This document shows positions 48,465 through 59,694 of a DNA stretch of 64,000 nt, piece by piece. This stretch comes from Phoronis australis (Eukaryota > Phoronida > Phoronidae), in contig NMRA01000251.1 of the NCBI GenBank assembly GCA_002633005.1, positions 60,486 through 124,485 of the forward strand, in the 5' to 3' direction. Within the stretch, counting starts at the first letter, position 1; every line of letters begins with the position of its first letter. The position numbers and the translations under genes are program-made. The notes beneath the pieces were generated by a model, which was given only the letters and a program-made list of their open reading frames with translations, searched no databases and was not told the origin of the DNA.

Positions 48465-51400
48465 GTAATGTGAGAATAGGTATAATTTTGAAAAAAAAAG
48501 TCGTTGAATTCAGTTATTTAATCTCTCACTCGGTCTGGGATAACAGTGAGTTGTTTACCGTAGTCGGGAAGTAGGAGTCTGTTAATTATAAAATCATGTT
48601 CTGATGTTAAAAATTCAACCCTCTTCACAAGTGTAATTTGTACATGTATATGCATACGGCATATCTTTGTTTTGCGACCCCCTCCCCCAGCCGTCCGGCA
48701 AAAATTTGCCTTCTCTCCCCACAATTTTCCCTGAAATTCTCCCCACCCAACTTTTTAACAGGATTGAACCTCCACGTACAGGGTGTAGACCATCTCGACA
48801 TGGGTTCTCACTTGCTAAAGGCGCACATTTGCCGCCTTAGGAAAAAGTAGCATTTTAACAACACACTACTTAGGCGGAGAAAGGACGTAGCAAATCCGTG
48901 AAAAAAAAACATTGTGTTAATTGATATGTAAATGTACGTGTATGTTTACGCGCCGATAGCGCTTCGGCTAGCTCACAGTACCCAGTGCAATCCGGCGTCT
49001 ACTCCTGGGGCAACCCTGACATTCGGATAGGGATTTTTCAGTCGTGCATGCTGTTCATACTCATGCTGACAAGTGTTTACAGGGTGGATTAATCTGAGAA
49101 CAGTAAATTGTCGAGATCAAATCACTCAGTGATTACTGGCTGAACCCTGATGACGGTAATGAGTCATCTTAAGCCAGAAATATAGGTTCTTCTTGACTAG
49201 ACGTGAGTCGGCAATTATTGAATCACGTGTCTGACGATTAAAATGCATCGTAATGGAAGCTGTCACATGGATTACTTGATTTTGAATACTGTCCGACAGT
49301 GTAGCGCAACAAACAAATAAAATATAGTATCAATAAACAGACAGTGGTACATTTGAAAATGAAACTTAGACGGATCCAGGAACGGGTCAAGGGGTCCGGA
49401 ACCCCGGCCTTTTCCGTTACTTTTAGTGAAAACAAATCTAGAATTTTCATGCGTTGACTTGGACCCATTTTTAAAAAATCCTTGATACGACTCCCATTTT
49501 AAAATTCCCGGAACCGCCCCTGTGAAATACAATTTATTGTACTTTATGAAAACCCCATCCAAAACTGTGTATCAAATGGCTTCCGTCTAAGTGCAGGACA
49601 CACCGAAACGATTTTGTATGAAGAACTCAGTCCCCTCAGGAACTCTACACAATCATCAACTGTTCTGGTTTTACACTGCTTAGACGAGAACGTGTACATG
49701 TATTAAGTCACCGGTGTTTCCTTCTAACTGAAGTCAAGAAAAGACTGAGAGGCAACTCTGTGAAACGTATCAAGATGAAGACAGGTAGTAAACCACAACA
49801 AAGAATTGAATTGCGTACCCTGCTTACCAATATTCTCATGTACCTGTAGATGGGTTCGGAAAAAAGTGACGCCGAGAAAACTAATGAGCACTTGTCCCTG
49901 CCAATCCAAATACTAATTTCTAATGATATCAGCAAGAAATCAACAATAAAATTCAAAATCGTCCTTTAATTAGAGTTACATCGAAGCGACGATGCAGGTA
50001 GTCCAGACTGACTCTGGAAATTACTGCTCACACCCCGCAAGAAATGCGCAAGGACATCCGCTGTCGAATAAGGTTATGAATGACTCAGTTTTCCTAACCT
50101 CCCGTACTCCATTAGCACTCTAGAGCTGAGTCGTTTTACGATACCATGCGTTGCATCTCATACGGTCAGTTTGTGGACACCAGAGGCCATTTATATGTCT
50201 GATATGGGAGCCAGGAGCACGCAATATCTTCTTTCCGGCAGTTCACGACTAAATACTTCCACCATGCATTCATGCAAGAATAAAGCATGTCAATATACAA
50301 GGGACAGTGGTGGCCGTGTGCCAGTGATCTGGTGGCTTTCGGTGGTTGCATCGTACAATCACTCAGGTTTCTCAATCATTCCTCTTCGCCCAACAATTGA
50401 CCTTTCGCAAGCTCAACCCTCTTGCGTAATGTCGACTAACAAACAATAAGTTTTTACGTGGAAAGTGTTGTTTGTGGGGTAAAATAGCGGCTTGCTTGGA
50501 AACGAAGGTGTCAATAATGATGCGTTCTAAATGGTCAGTTAAGCCGCCACTCAAATTCCTAGCGATAGGCCAATTTAACAGTTATTTACCTGCTGATGGC
50601 CAAGGGAGCTCAGTTTTTACCTCGCTGACTTGAACTCCGACCTCTATCTGACGTGATCGCAGCGCCCTCGTGTGAGCAAAGTCGCTAAATTACCCCATTT
50701 GAATTGCACGTCACCCAAAAAGAACAAGGTGTTGAGATATATCGTGTATTTACGAAAAAACGAGGCACCTCTTTCCAGAGCCAAGTTCCAGGTTTAACCG
50801 AGCAGAATATTGTGTACGTTTACTTAGACGGTTGACTCGAACCAATGTCCATGCTAGTCAGTGCTTGCCGCACTAAGCTGGCAAGGAGGCGAACTCGGAA
50901 GGCTTCGGTCATTTTTTGTTATAAAGCTAGTCGTTCAAATAATTCTCCATAGATCACTCGATTAAGTCTCGTTTCTTCGTCTGTAACGTCCAAGTTTTCA
51001 CCTGTTTCGTTGTGTCCCAAGTTAGGAAAGCACGCAACATCTTAACGTAGACGTTTCGTTCAGTTACCAAATGTCTTAGGCAGCGCGCTTTATTTATACA
51101 AGTGCTTTCCTATCAACAGACAACGGGACGGACGGCGACTTATGGTTCAAGTTGCTAGGCAAGACCGGCAATTCCCGTTGGTACAGCATCAAGATGTCGG
51201 ACCCCGGCCATGGACCGCCCCCTGTGTTGGAGTTCTCCAGTCGCTACCTGTATCTCATCGCCACCTCGGGTAAGTTGGCTGTGGACGCATGAATGACGTG
51301 GCAAACATCCGATTTGCCTTCGTTTGTGGCCTGGGAGAAGTCGCACACTGCGTACCGGGTATGTCCCTACGTGCATTTTTTGTTGACGAGTGTGCTGCCA

Positions 51401-54400
51401 TCTTTAGAAAAAAAACAAGCGTCATGTCGATAATATGATGGACTATATATATTTGTATATGTAAGGTGTATATTGGTATAGTTCAGTAGTAGCCCGTCAT
51501 TGACCAAAACTTGGTTGAAAGCAGGAGTGTACTTTTTGTTAGATAGCTTAATACACACTCGCACGTAGTTTCTATACAATCGATCTCCTATGATCAGCCG
51601 TGTAGTTATGAAGCAAAATACCAAGAGATAACGGACAAACAATTTAAAAATAGTTGCTATGTTGCGAGACCACATGTCTCATCATTAGGCAATAGGTGAA
51701 ATCAACAAGGAAGCGAAATAAACAGTGAAATAAACGGTGACATCAGGTACATGTAGAAGGGCATGCAAGCAGGGAGCGTGAATTATCACACGGTTGGGAG
51801 TCCTCAAGCCTAATGATACAGAGCCAGCGTGCGGTACACACCTGTGAGCTGCCCATTCAGCCCCTGTTTTTAATGAAAGATCAATACAGACTCCAAAAGC
51901 TTTAATGCAAAACTAGAGGACACATCATATGACTCACTGAGTGCACCAACACTGAATTGCACCTGAAACGTTTCCGGAAACTTAGTATGCTTCGTGTACA
52001 GATCTGAAAAATGACGATAACTTAGTTTTGAAATTCCAAAATGTCTCAACAAGATGACAGCTTAAATAGCCAGATTTCTTTCGAGGTGTTTTAAACTAAC
52101 TGTTTTCACTGGTAGCGAATTTGTTTAGCAGCTGTGTCGTTGATTTAAGGACAAGTCATATTATGAATTTGTTTCACTCAAATTCTACATTTTATATAAT
52201 ACTTGAGAATGTCGGTGCAAATATCCGTTGCAGAGCAACATTTATCTTCTCCACAGAGGACCTTGTTAAAATACAATCTCTGGGCATTCACAACCGTGGG
52301 ACTATGGCGTACGATGCATGGTAAGGCGTGTTACAGTGAAATTATAGGGACGTTTTGAGTTCTTTCCACGTTCTATGAATTATTATCCTTGCTTTCCAGT
52401 TAATTAGTTACCTTTTTTGAAATTTGGACGCAGTCGAATACAAAGCATTCTCAAAACAGGAAGTTGACGACACAACAATATAACGCAGTTCTTTAAAGAT
52501 TCTCTTTCCGCTTTATTATAGATCAAAGGCGAAATGGCTGCCATGGTAATTGACAGCTGACTCCTGCATAATGGGTGCTCAGTTAATCGCCGCCATATGT
52601 AATGAGGTTTCTATGGAAACCGCGCCCAATTTTAAAGTGAAAAAATAATAGTAAATAAGGCAAACACAAACAGGACTGGAAGTTGCGAAATATATATTTT
52701 AGTGGTGTGTTTAACATCGCAATTGCACAATTTGGTTGTTTGTTATTGCCTGTGAAAGTGTTGTGGATATCATCATAGAAGCTGCTAGAAAATTATTTTT
52801 GGAAGCCATTGTTTATGACAATTACCCAGACTCGGCGGTCGAAACACAGGTGCCCACTTTAGCTTAATACGAACGGTGTCGATGAACCCAACGACCAGAC
52901 TCCGGAAAAGGGCAAAGTTCTTCAACAGATTAGAAAGTAAATACGCAGATTCTGCGTCTCCAAAGTGACACCGGCTCCCTCTTTTTGAATTGATTTCCGG
53001 TCAGACTCATGCGCACCGCCCCAAAGCTATTGGGTAGCGGGTTGGAGACCAGTCTTGAGGTACAAGGTAACCATAATAATCTGTAAACAAAAGCAATTTG
53101 TTACAAAAAAACTAGTTGTTCACACATGTTGTCAACTTCCGGTATCGAAAATCCACGTATTTTCTATTATTTGAGTTTTACACAAACTGGTAACTAGTTG
53201 TCTTATAACTCCTTTGAGGCTCCAACGTCTGTCAAAATTGTCCAAAATTCCGGAATTTTGTATTCCACACGGCTAATTAATTCTATCCTAATACAACTCT
53301 CGTTGGCGGTCCATCTTGAACAAGCTCGTCATACTTTTAAAATTGAAGAATGAGGTAACTGACGCGTGCACAACATTTAAACGCAAAACGATTGGAACTA
53401 ACATGGGCGCGTACCAAAGGGGTCCGGGGGACTATACCACCACTTGTTTCAGTGCTACGCCGCCCATGGTCTATGGGCGGTGCACCACAGGGGGGCTGGG
53501 GGGGGGGCTATAGCCCCACTTGTTTCAATGCTGCGCCGCCCATGACGAGGGAGTGTCCCAACGTCTGTCGGTATAAAAGTTCAGCTGTAATCAGAGGAAT
53601 TCTTGTGCTTTTTCTATTTATACACGGTCATGTCTTGTGAGAATTTTGCGCGATCTCGCGAGACGCGCCTGATGGACCCTAGACAAATATCTAACTTTGA
53701 CAAACTTTGGAACATCAGACTCCATCTGGTTGGGTTCACATGAAGCATCAACGTGCAAGGTCTTCCTTCCAATTATGTTTCCGAATTTGCTTTTAACGGC
53801 TCCATTTTTGAACTAGATGCTGTCAAAATATGATTTCTATGATTTTCACCAAAAAAGTAGAAAATTACATCAAAAGAAAACGAACTGATAGTTCATAAAA
53901 AACGACTGGGTTTTTGATTGTGAGTATCAATATCAAATAGAGTTCTGTCATACTATTGGTGCCGCTGTTTTGCCCTTTTGACAGATTGGCTAAAAGTCAA
54001 AAATCAAATTCCACATGTTTTCTTTTGCTTTCAGAAAAGATATATTTTACTGATATGGTATCTAAAGCTCTGCTGCTACGTCTACTTGTCTAAATACACA
54101 GACTTGTCGCCAAGGTCCTGTACTCTGCCATCCGGGTAATTGGTGTTACTTCACTTACCTCGAGACACGGGTATTCGGCACACGATTTGATTAAGTTGCA
54201 GTACAATATCTGAATTAGCGCATGCGCTATGATTATTCATCTGCATGGCAAGTACTGCACCACAAATTACATATATCAAGTTAATAGTCACGTGATTATG
54301 TTTTTTCAGTTTCTTCACCCATATCTACGTGTTCGACATTTCCCGGACCACAACAACCCACTTTGAGGTGAACCGCTGGATAGAGGCTACCAAGTTCTAC

Positions 54401-57400
54401 ACATTTGATGCAACTCGATTTAACGCCCCGTGGATAAAGTAGGTTTTTCATGCTGATGTGAAAGTAAATCGCAAATTTCGTATATGAAACGCAGCATTGG
54501 TTTATGGGTGCCAAATAGGAAGTAAACGATGCATAATGGCTTAAACACAGCAAATGATTTGCTTATGTAGACTACTTAATATAAAATGGAAATAAATGGT
54601 TCTTAATAAACTGAATCAGTGTACATCAAGGAGTCATTGGCCATTCAGAACTAGCAATAACATGCAGAGCTCATTGACCCTACAACTGTGATGATGACCT
54701 ACTTACTATTCCCCAAATCTCGTGCAACTCTAATTTCTCATCATGGATGTGACTTGAATGGTATTCGACACTTGCTGTCTTATTGTAGATATTATCCTGA
54801 TGATGTCTTATGAATTTTCAAAACGTTGAGTGAACATAAACTCTTTTATTTGTGCGGCGATTGTGCATTTTTTAATCTTTCTATTGCCAAAAAATGATGT
54901 AAGCAATAAACTAATACCGTCAATCAAATATTGCTTCACACGGTTCCCTGCTTCCTTCTTCGAACAGTACACCGAAACTAATTGACCTATCGCAAGCTCC
55001 GCCCCCTTGCGAAACGTCGACAAACAAACAATAAGTTTTACCCGGCAACGTGTTGTTTGTCGGGTAAAATGGCGGCATGGAAACGAAGGTGTGTCAAGAA
55101 TGCTGCATTCTGATTGGTCACTTAAGCCGTCACTCAAAGTCCTGGCGATAGGTTATATTATGTGTATTTATTTGTGTATGAGTTTACGGATACTGGCATT
55201 TATTGTTTCAGTGTTGCAATATAAGCATGTTGCCCAGACAGCATGCCTATTCTATTGATGGTCAGTCGTGTAATCTTTGTTTACTAAATCAATAAAAACG
55301 ACAGAGGAAGTTTCATAGCACTAGTGCTTAGAGAGCATTTATTACACAAACAAACACTAGCGGGGTGTTACCGCATTTGCATAAATGCGTATGGTCCCAC
55401 AGAATTTTAAGGTCACGTGTCAGCAAAAATGGAGAGGAAGTAAGAAGAATGTCTCACTGTCAAGTAAATTCCAATTGACCAGAATCCGTTTCCAGACTGG
55501 CTACATACTTTAGGTGGATACGGGGGGGGGGTCAGGGGGGTCCAGACCCTTTTCCCTTGATTATCAAATCTAGAAATTTCAAATCCTTGACTTGGACCTC
55601 CTTTTGAAAATCCTTGAATCCGCCCCTGGGCTAAACCTTGACAACATTTCTCCAGTTGTTCCTCCACGTACATTGATCCCTACAACTACATGTACATGTA
55701 CATGCAACTGCGCAACCCCCATTCAGTTTGCGGCTTGCCACAATAACGCCAGATAAAACTCTCAAAACGTTTCGAAAAGAGTTTTGTTGCGACAAAAGTT
55801 CGATGAAACCGCACACTAATTCTGGAAAACATAATATGCAAATTTGGTTTTCTTGCAGACTTCTGTTGACATATGTCGAGTTTATTTTGAAAAACAGTGC
55901 AGCGCAAACACAATAAGTAGACGGGGTGGAAAGTGCTCTCCGTTCCATAGACACAGCTTTAAGAATCACATGTGTCTGCTGCAGGGTTTTTTTCCGTTGT
56001 TTCCTGGACACCCTTGGCAAGTACAACGCGTGGTACACGGCCATATCTGGAGGGCCGAAACACACCGAGACGGCAATGACGTGGGTAATGAACTTAACCC
56101 ATGTTTGGTGCGCTTTGTGTGGACTTCTGGTAGCTTCTCTCGTCCCTTTTGCAATAGATTGGGGCAACGTCACCGGCATGGATCTTGTGGAATACTTTGG
56201 GTTCGAGGGATCAACCTTCATCAAAGTCTTCGGAAAGTTGAAGGTGAGTAGAGAAACGATGATCATTGGAATGTTTTTTTGTCTTGCCGTCTTCGCCTCT
56301 ACGCTCATGTGGGAGGTATGGATACGTCACATCCGACGACACGGACAAAAGCTGGTAGACGAGTCTGACTCGTTCTCGCTCACAGAAACGACCAACCGGA
56401 TTCGAGAGAACTGCTGGTATCACCTGTTTAAATCAAAACTGTACATTATGATCAAGTCTAAACAGTTATATGAGAAAGCGAAGGACCTCATACTGCAGTG
56501 GAACTATCGATACACCCATCTGGATGACAGGGAATTCAGAATGTGGGAAAAGTACTGGTTTTCTAAATCCCCTAACGCGCAATCCAGCAAAGAGAAGTTA
56601 CTTTCTTGGTGGCAGAGGTTTGTAAGGTGGGTTAAGCGACATGTTGGCATGGAGAGCGGAAAGCAAGCAAAAGCGAAAGATGATTCATCCAAGACCTCCT
56701 TGAAATCAGAACAGAAAAGTAGCGGCTCAAGCATCCACTCGACAAGTTCACACGGCCTTACACTTCCCGGGAAGAGACAACATGGCCCCCAATTAAAGTC
56801 AAAAAAGTCGAGGAATGCACTGAAATCCATGGAAGAAAGCGGCAAAAAAGAACACAAAACACAGCACAAGCATCACGCAGGGGTTCACAGCCCGAAGGAA
56901 ATTAAGCATAGTTTAGTGACGACTGCGCAAGCAGACAGCAAAAAAAAACTCAAAGCGCACCATAAGCATCACGCGGACCAAGCTAAAAGTGCAACGACGG
57001 GCACAACTACTACATCGGAAGAGAGTAGCAAGCACGAAAGACATCACAAGACCCACAAACATAACAAAGAAGTCCCGCACAGGAGTAAGACCGGTGATAT
57101 AGAGCACGACGCCAAACTAGAGAAAAAAAAGCCTGGCGAACGAGAAACTTCTGCAAAAGAGGCCAAGTCTCAGCGAACAAAGGTAGGTCATGCTAAACCG
57201 CATTCCGAAGGCCATCGTGTCCAAAAAAAGAACCGTCGGCCAGTGGATCGGGGAATCAAGCATCGAAGTGGTTCAGTGTCTCATACTAATGCTTCTGCGA
57301 ATGCTCGCATGACTCCACGTGGTGGATCTGTAAATCAGAGTAATATGGGTCGCTCCATGGCCAGCCATTTGGGAGAACCAAAAAGTGTATCAAATGAAAA

Positions 57401-57734
57401 CGCAATTCGCAGACACCAACATCGTAAGACCTTTAAGAATAGTAATTCCACAGGCTCCAGGGAAAAGGTATTTAAACCCAGGTCAAAAGACAGAGTTGAG
57501 GGTTGGGAATCTTCTGCGGACAACAGTTCGCAGGAATCAGATTACGTTTACAAAGACATCAAACACTGTATGAAACGTCAGGAGTCCAACACGTCGAAGG
57601 TGTCGCGCTATCTTGCGGGGCTCCATGCCAAACATATTGGCTTAGAAAACTCCGTCAACCGCCGTCTGTCGGAAGGTTTAAGGGACATTGTGATTCACGA
57701 AAGTAGAAAGGAGAGGTTAGAAAATATAAAGTGA
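48383..57734 (+). CDS. polycystin-1-like PLAT-domain membrane protein with Lys/His-rich tail, 3' part
   Basis: The exons 48383-48464, 51120-51269, 52257-52320, 54310-54438 and 55985-57734 have consistent phases (0/1, 1/1, 1/2, 2/2, 2/stop) and join to 724 residues. The first four build a PLAT/LH2 domain: IPLASLPCEGYTYLIDVTTG, NGTDGDLWFKLLGKTGNS, IQSLGIHNRGTMAYD, then HIYVFDISRTTTTHFEVNRW, whose strand order and NRW ending fit polycystin PLAT domains. The large last exon continues with a polycystin-like linker (KYNAWYTAISGGPKHTET), two membrane spans (about exon residues 36-58 and 90-112), and a ~470-residue cytosolic tail. The stop comes where polycystin-1 would go on to its remaining spans and channel region. 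Upstream GAIN/REJ exons are not visible. Role unknown; ligand-sensing by analogy with polycystins is inference. Confidence 0.75.
49371..49522 (-). mobile_element. dispersed element, CAGGGGCGG... terminus (copy in PLAT intron)
   Basis: It shares with 55513-55628 the blocks CAAATCTAGAATTT, TTGACTTGGACC and the end CCGCCCCTG. The reverse-complement start is CAGGGGCGGTTCCGGGAATT. It is non-coding. Confidence 0.6.
50400..50570. mobile_element. MITE with ACCTNTCGC ends, copy 1
   Basis: The ends ACCTTTCGC and GCGATAGG are inverted, with an interior of about 170 bp that is clearly homologous to 54985-55153 (shared AACAAACAATAAGTTTT and GGAAACGAAGGTGT blocks). It lies in the first visible intron of the polycystin-1-like gene. 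Confidence 0.7.
51120..51269 (+). CDS. PLAT exon 2 of the polycystin-1-like gene
   Basis: The acceptor CTATCAACAG ends at 51119 and the donor GTAAGT starts at 51270. NGTDGDLWFKLLGKTGNS is the GTDA-V-L-G-GDS-like PLAT core; the exon ends SSRYLYLIATS. Confidence 0.8.
52257..52320 (+). CDS. PLAT exon 3 of the polycystin-1-like gene
   Basis: The acceptor TTCTCCACAG ends at 52256 and the donor GTAAGG starts at 52321. DLVKIQSLGIHNRGTMAYDA matches the PLAT block 'lxxIrIwHDNsG'. It supplies exactly the phase change (1 to 2) needed between its neighbours, which is why this acceptor was chosen. Confidence 0.75.
53403..53542. mobile_element. tandem pair of miniature palindromic elements (second locus)
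   Basis: 53403-53467 and 53473-53542, each ATGGGCG... to ...CGCCGCCCAT, with cores CCACTTGTTTCAGTGCTACG and CCACTTGTTTCAATGCTGCG. Same family and same paired layout as 13127-13248. Confidence 0.75.
54310..54438 (+). CDS. PLAT exon 4 of the polycystin-1-like gene
   Basis: The acceptor TTTTTTCAG ends at 54309 and the donor GTAGGT starts at 54439. It encodes the last PLAT strands (FFTHIYVFDISRTTTTHF) and NRWIEATKFYTFDAT. The other two frames contain stops. Confidence 0.8.
54985..55153. mobile_element. MITE with ACCTATCGC ends, copy 2
   Basis: Terminal inverted ACCTATCGC / GCGATAGGT, 169 bp. Better preserved than the copy at 50400. Confidence 0.75.
55513..55628 (-). mobile_element. dispersed element, CAGGGGCGGATTCAAGGATT terminus
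   Basis: The reverse complement begins CAGGGGCGGATTCAAGGATT. A G10 run lies near the other end. Homologous to 49371-49522. Confidence 0.65.
55985..57734 (+). CDS. terminal exon: two membrane spans and Lys/His-rich tail
   Basis: It starts after CTGCTGCAG (55984); the first base completes a Lys codon. Residues 1-35 are the linker, then a span (THVWCALCGLLVASLVPFA), an acidic loop (IDWGNVTGMDLVEYFGFEG), and a second span (TMIIGMFFCLAVFASTLMW). From there to TGA (57732-57734) the tail is strongly basic, with His-rich repeats (KTQHKHHAGVHSPKE, KAHHKHHADQAKS, HERHHKTHKHNKE) and later Ser/Arg-rich stretches (RGGSVNQSNMGRSMASH). The frame is open upstream to 55926, but that part is intron. Confidence 0.8.
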
Positions 57735-58614
57735 CTGCCTTCTAGATGCCTCACATGTTTACATCCGAGCAACAAACATTTGACACATATGTTCATGATA
57801 CGAGATTTGAAAAAAATTATGTCAACCATAAATATTTCATTATTTCGGGAAGTCTAGCGTCAAAATACACCATTGTATGTGGACTCCCTCTTACAGTAAC
57901 TCGGGGATAAGGCACTTACATGTAAGGTTGGTCAGTTCAAATCAACAATTCTTGACCTAGGTCGAAGGGGCGGGCGGACTGCCGACTACTAAAGTCTGTT
58001 TCATGAAAGGAGAGATTTGGTGTTACTCTTCCACTTCCCATTTGCTAAAAATGTTGTTCAAGTGAATTTTTAATATCTTTATGTAAGACAAAATTGATCA
58101 CTAAGCCTTCAGTCGCTTTTCAAGATGCACGCAACAGGTGTAGCGTAACCTAATCCCGGCCAGTGAAGCTTCGGTCGCGCAGTTAGTCACTACGTGGCAA
58201 TGTCCAAAATACCAGCTTGATGGATAATCGTGCCTCATGTTTACCCTCATAAAAATAAGGAAGTCTCACCTGTCCAATTGTCTACACTGTTTACATGCTG
58301 ACTGAGACGCCAGCGTCTTTGCTAACACTTTCTCTAGCAGCAAAAGCGCCAGTAGTGTGTACGGCCGTAACGATCGTTTTTGGTGGCGCTTAGGTGGAGG
58401 TTTGGGTTACTCCCAAATTATTGGCGTTTTCGCCAGCACTTTCACATACAAACAGCTTACAAAGACCGGTAGCCCAGAGCACTTAGCATAAATGAATGCG
58501 ATACCTTCATCTGACCATAGCAGTACTTAGAGTCCAACTCAGTATGTACGGAAATGGGCGTTTACCGTTGCCTGCAATTTGGATGTGATACCTGTGGACC
58601 TTACAATGGTGCCA
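57735..58614. other. 3' flank of the polycystin-1-like gene
   Basis: Presumed 3' UTR followed by intergenic sequence. No gene recognised. Confidence 0.5.
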
Positions 58615-59490
58615 AAAATAATGAGCTGGATAAGATATTTGAGGTACCAGACCACACTGATTTAAAACGTACTATAGTATCGCACGGAACACCAAATAGA
58701 CAAATTACACTCTGGAATGGGTCCGGCAGAACCCAAAAAGGCGCCCAAAAATGAGCTAGCTCATATACATGTACTCGAGGTTTCACAAGAAACAATACCA
58801 TGTGATTCAATACAGGTCACGAATCACAAAGTACTCCATGACAGACAAAATGCACTCTGAGTTGTACCCGCCAGAAACCCTCAAAAATGTCAACCACGGT
58901 ATGCCATTGGAAATTTGATCTAGTTTAGATATTCGAGGTACCAACTAAAACTGATTTAAAACTAACAATAGTACCACACTGAACACCGAATGACCCGTGA
59001 CATACGAACTGCACTCTGGAAAGGGTCAGCCACAAACCCAAAAATGCCAACACCCAAGAATGAGCTGCATTCGAGGTACCACATAAAATGAATTTCAGAT
59101 AAACCAATACTTGTCACTGATCACTAAATGTCCTATGACATATAAAATACACTTACACATCCCCAAAAATCTCAACCACGGTATGCCATTGGAAGTTTGA
59201 GCTACGTTAGATATTCGAGGTACCGGCTAAGTCTGCTAAGTCTGACTTAAAACCAACAATTTTGCCACAATGAACACCGGATGACCCATGGCACCCAAAT
59301 TTTCTTCTGAAAAGGGTCCAATAAAAACTCAAAAACGACGCCCGAACAGGATCTTGGTCATATACTCGAGGTAGCACAACAAATTATTCCATGTGATTTA
59401 AACAGAAGTTACTGGTTACTAAATGGCCTGTGGTAAACACAAATTCATTCTGGATTGTTCACGACAATCTCATAAATCAGAACCACGTAA
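58615..59490. repeat. tandem array of a dimeric ~290-300 bp unit, three copies
   Basis: Two related half-units alternate. Half A (about 58640, 58925 and 59210) has ATATTCGAGGTACC, then GATTTAAAAC, GAACACCGAATGACC and a GGGTC block. Half B (about 58772, 59068 and 59362) has ACTCGAGGT, ATCACTAAATG-like and, in the first two copies, CAACCACGGTATGCCATTGG. Copies are diverged, so the array is old. No open frame is conserved. Confidence 0.7.
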
Positions 59491-59503
59491 TTCTTTGAAC
59501 ACC

Positions 59504-59694
59504 CCATGCGCGCACCCAGCCTTTTTGTTTGGGAGGGCTCGAATTTTCGACTAAAGGGACCCTTTTGCTAACAAAAAACTGTAGGACTAAGAAAAACAGA
59601 ACTGTGAACTGTGCGTGCGCCGTTTTAGTGGACTTTCGTCCCGTTTCCTCGGTCTTTCCGTTTCTCCGAGCTCCCCCCCTGGGTGCGCGCATGG
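59504..59694. mobile_element. MITE with perfect 16 bp terminal inverted repeats
   Basis: CCATGCGCGCACCCAG (59504-59519) and its exact inverse CTGGGTGCGCGCATGG (59679-59694) bound 191 bp of non-coding sequence. ACC flanks both ends and may be a 3 bp target duplication. Related to 30404-30655. Confidence 0.8.

Larger units (their letters stand above)
48465..51119. other. intron of the polycystin-1-like gene
   Basis: It holds the two dispersed elements listed at 49371 and 50400; otherwise nothing is recognised. Confidence 0.6.
51270..54309. other. introns of the polycystin-1-like gene around PLAT exon 3
   Basis: No further exon is needed by phase. It contains the paired palindromic elements at 53403-53542. 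Confidence 0.6.

Noticed and set aside
55926-55984. The first 20 codons of the 602-codon frame that contains the last polycystin-like exon
   Set aside because: The start is GTG, and a splice acceptor at 55984 matches the phase of the preceding PLAT exon, so this part is intron.
55985-57734. TMEM117-like assignment of the last large exon
   Set aside because: A weak resemblance around one span only; the upstream PLAT exons and linker fit the polycystin-1 family much better.
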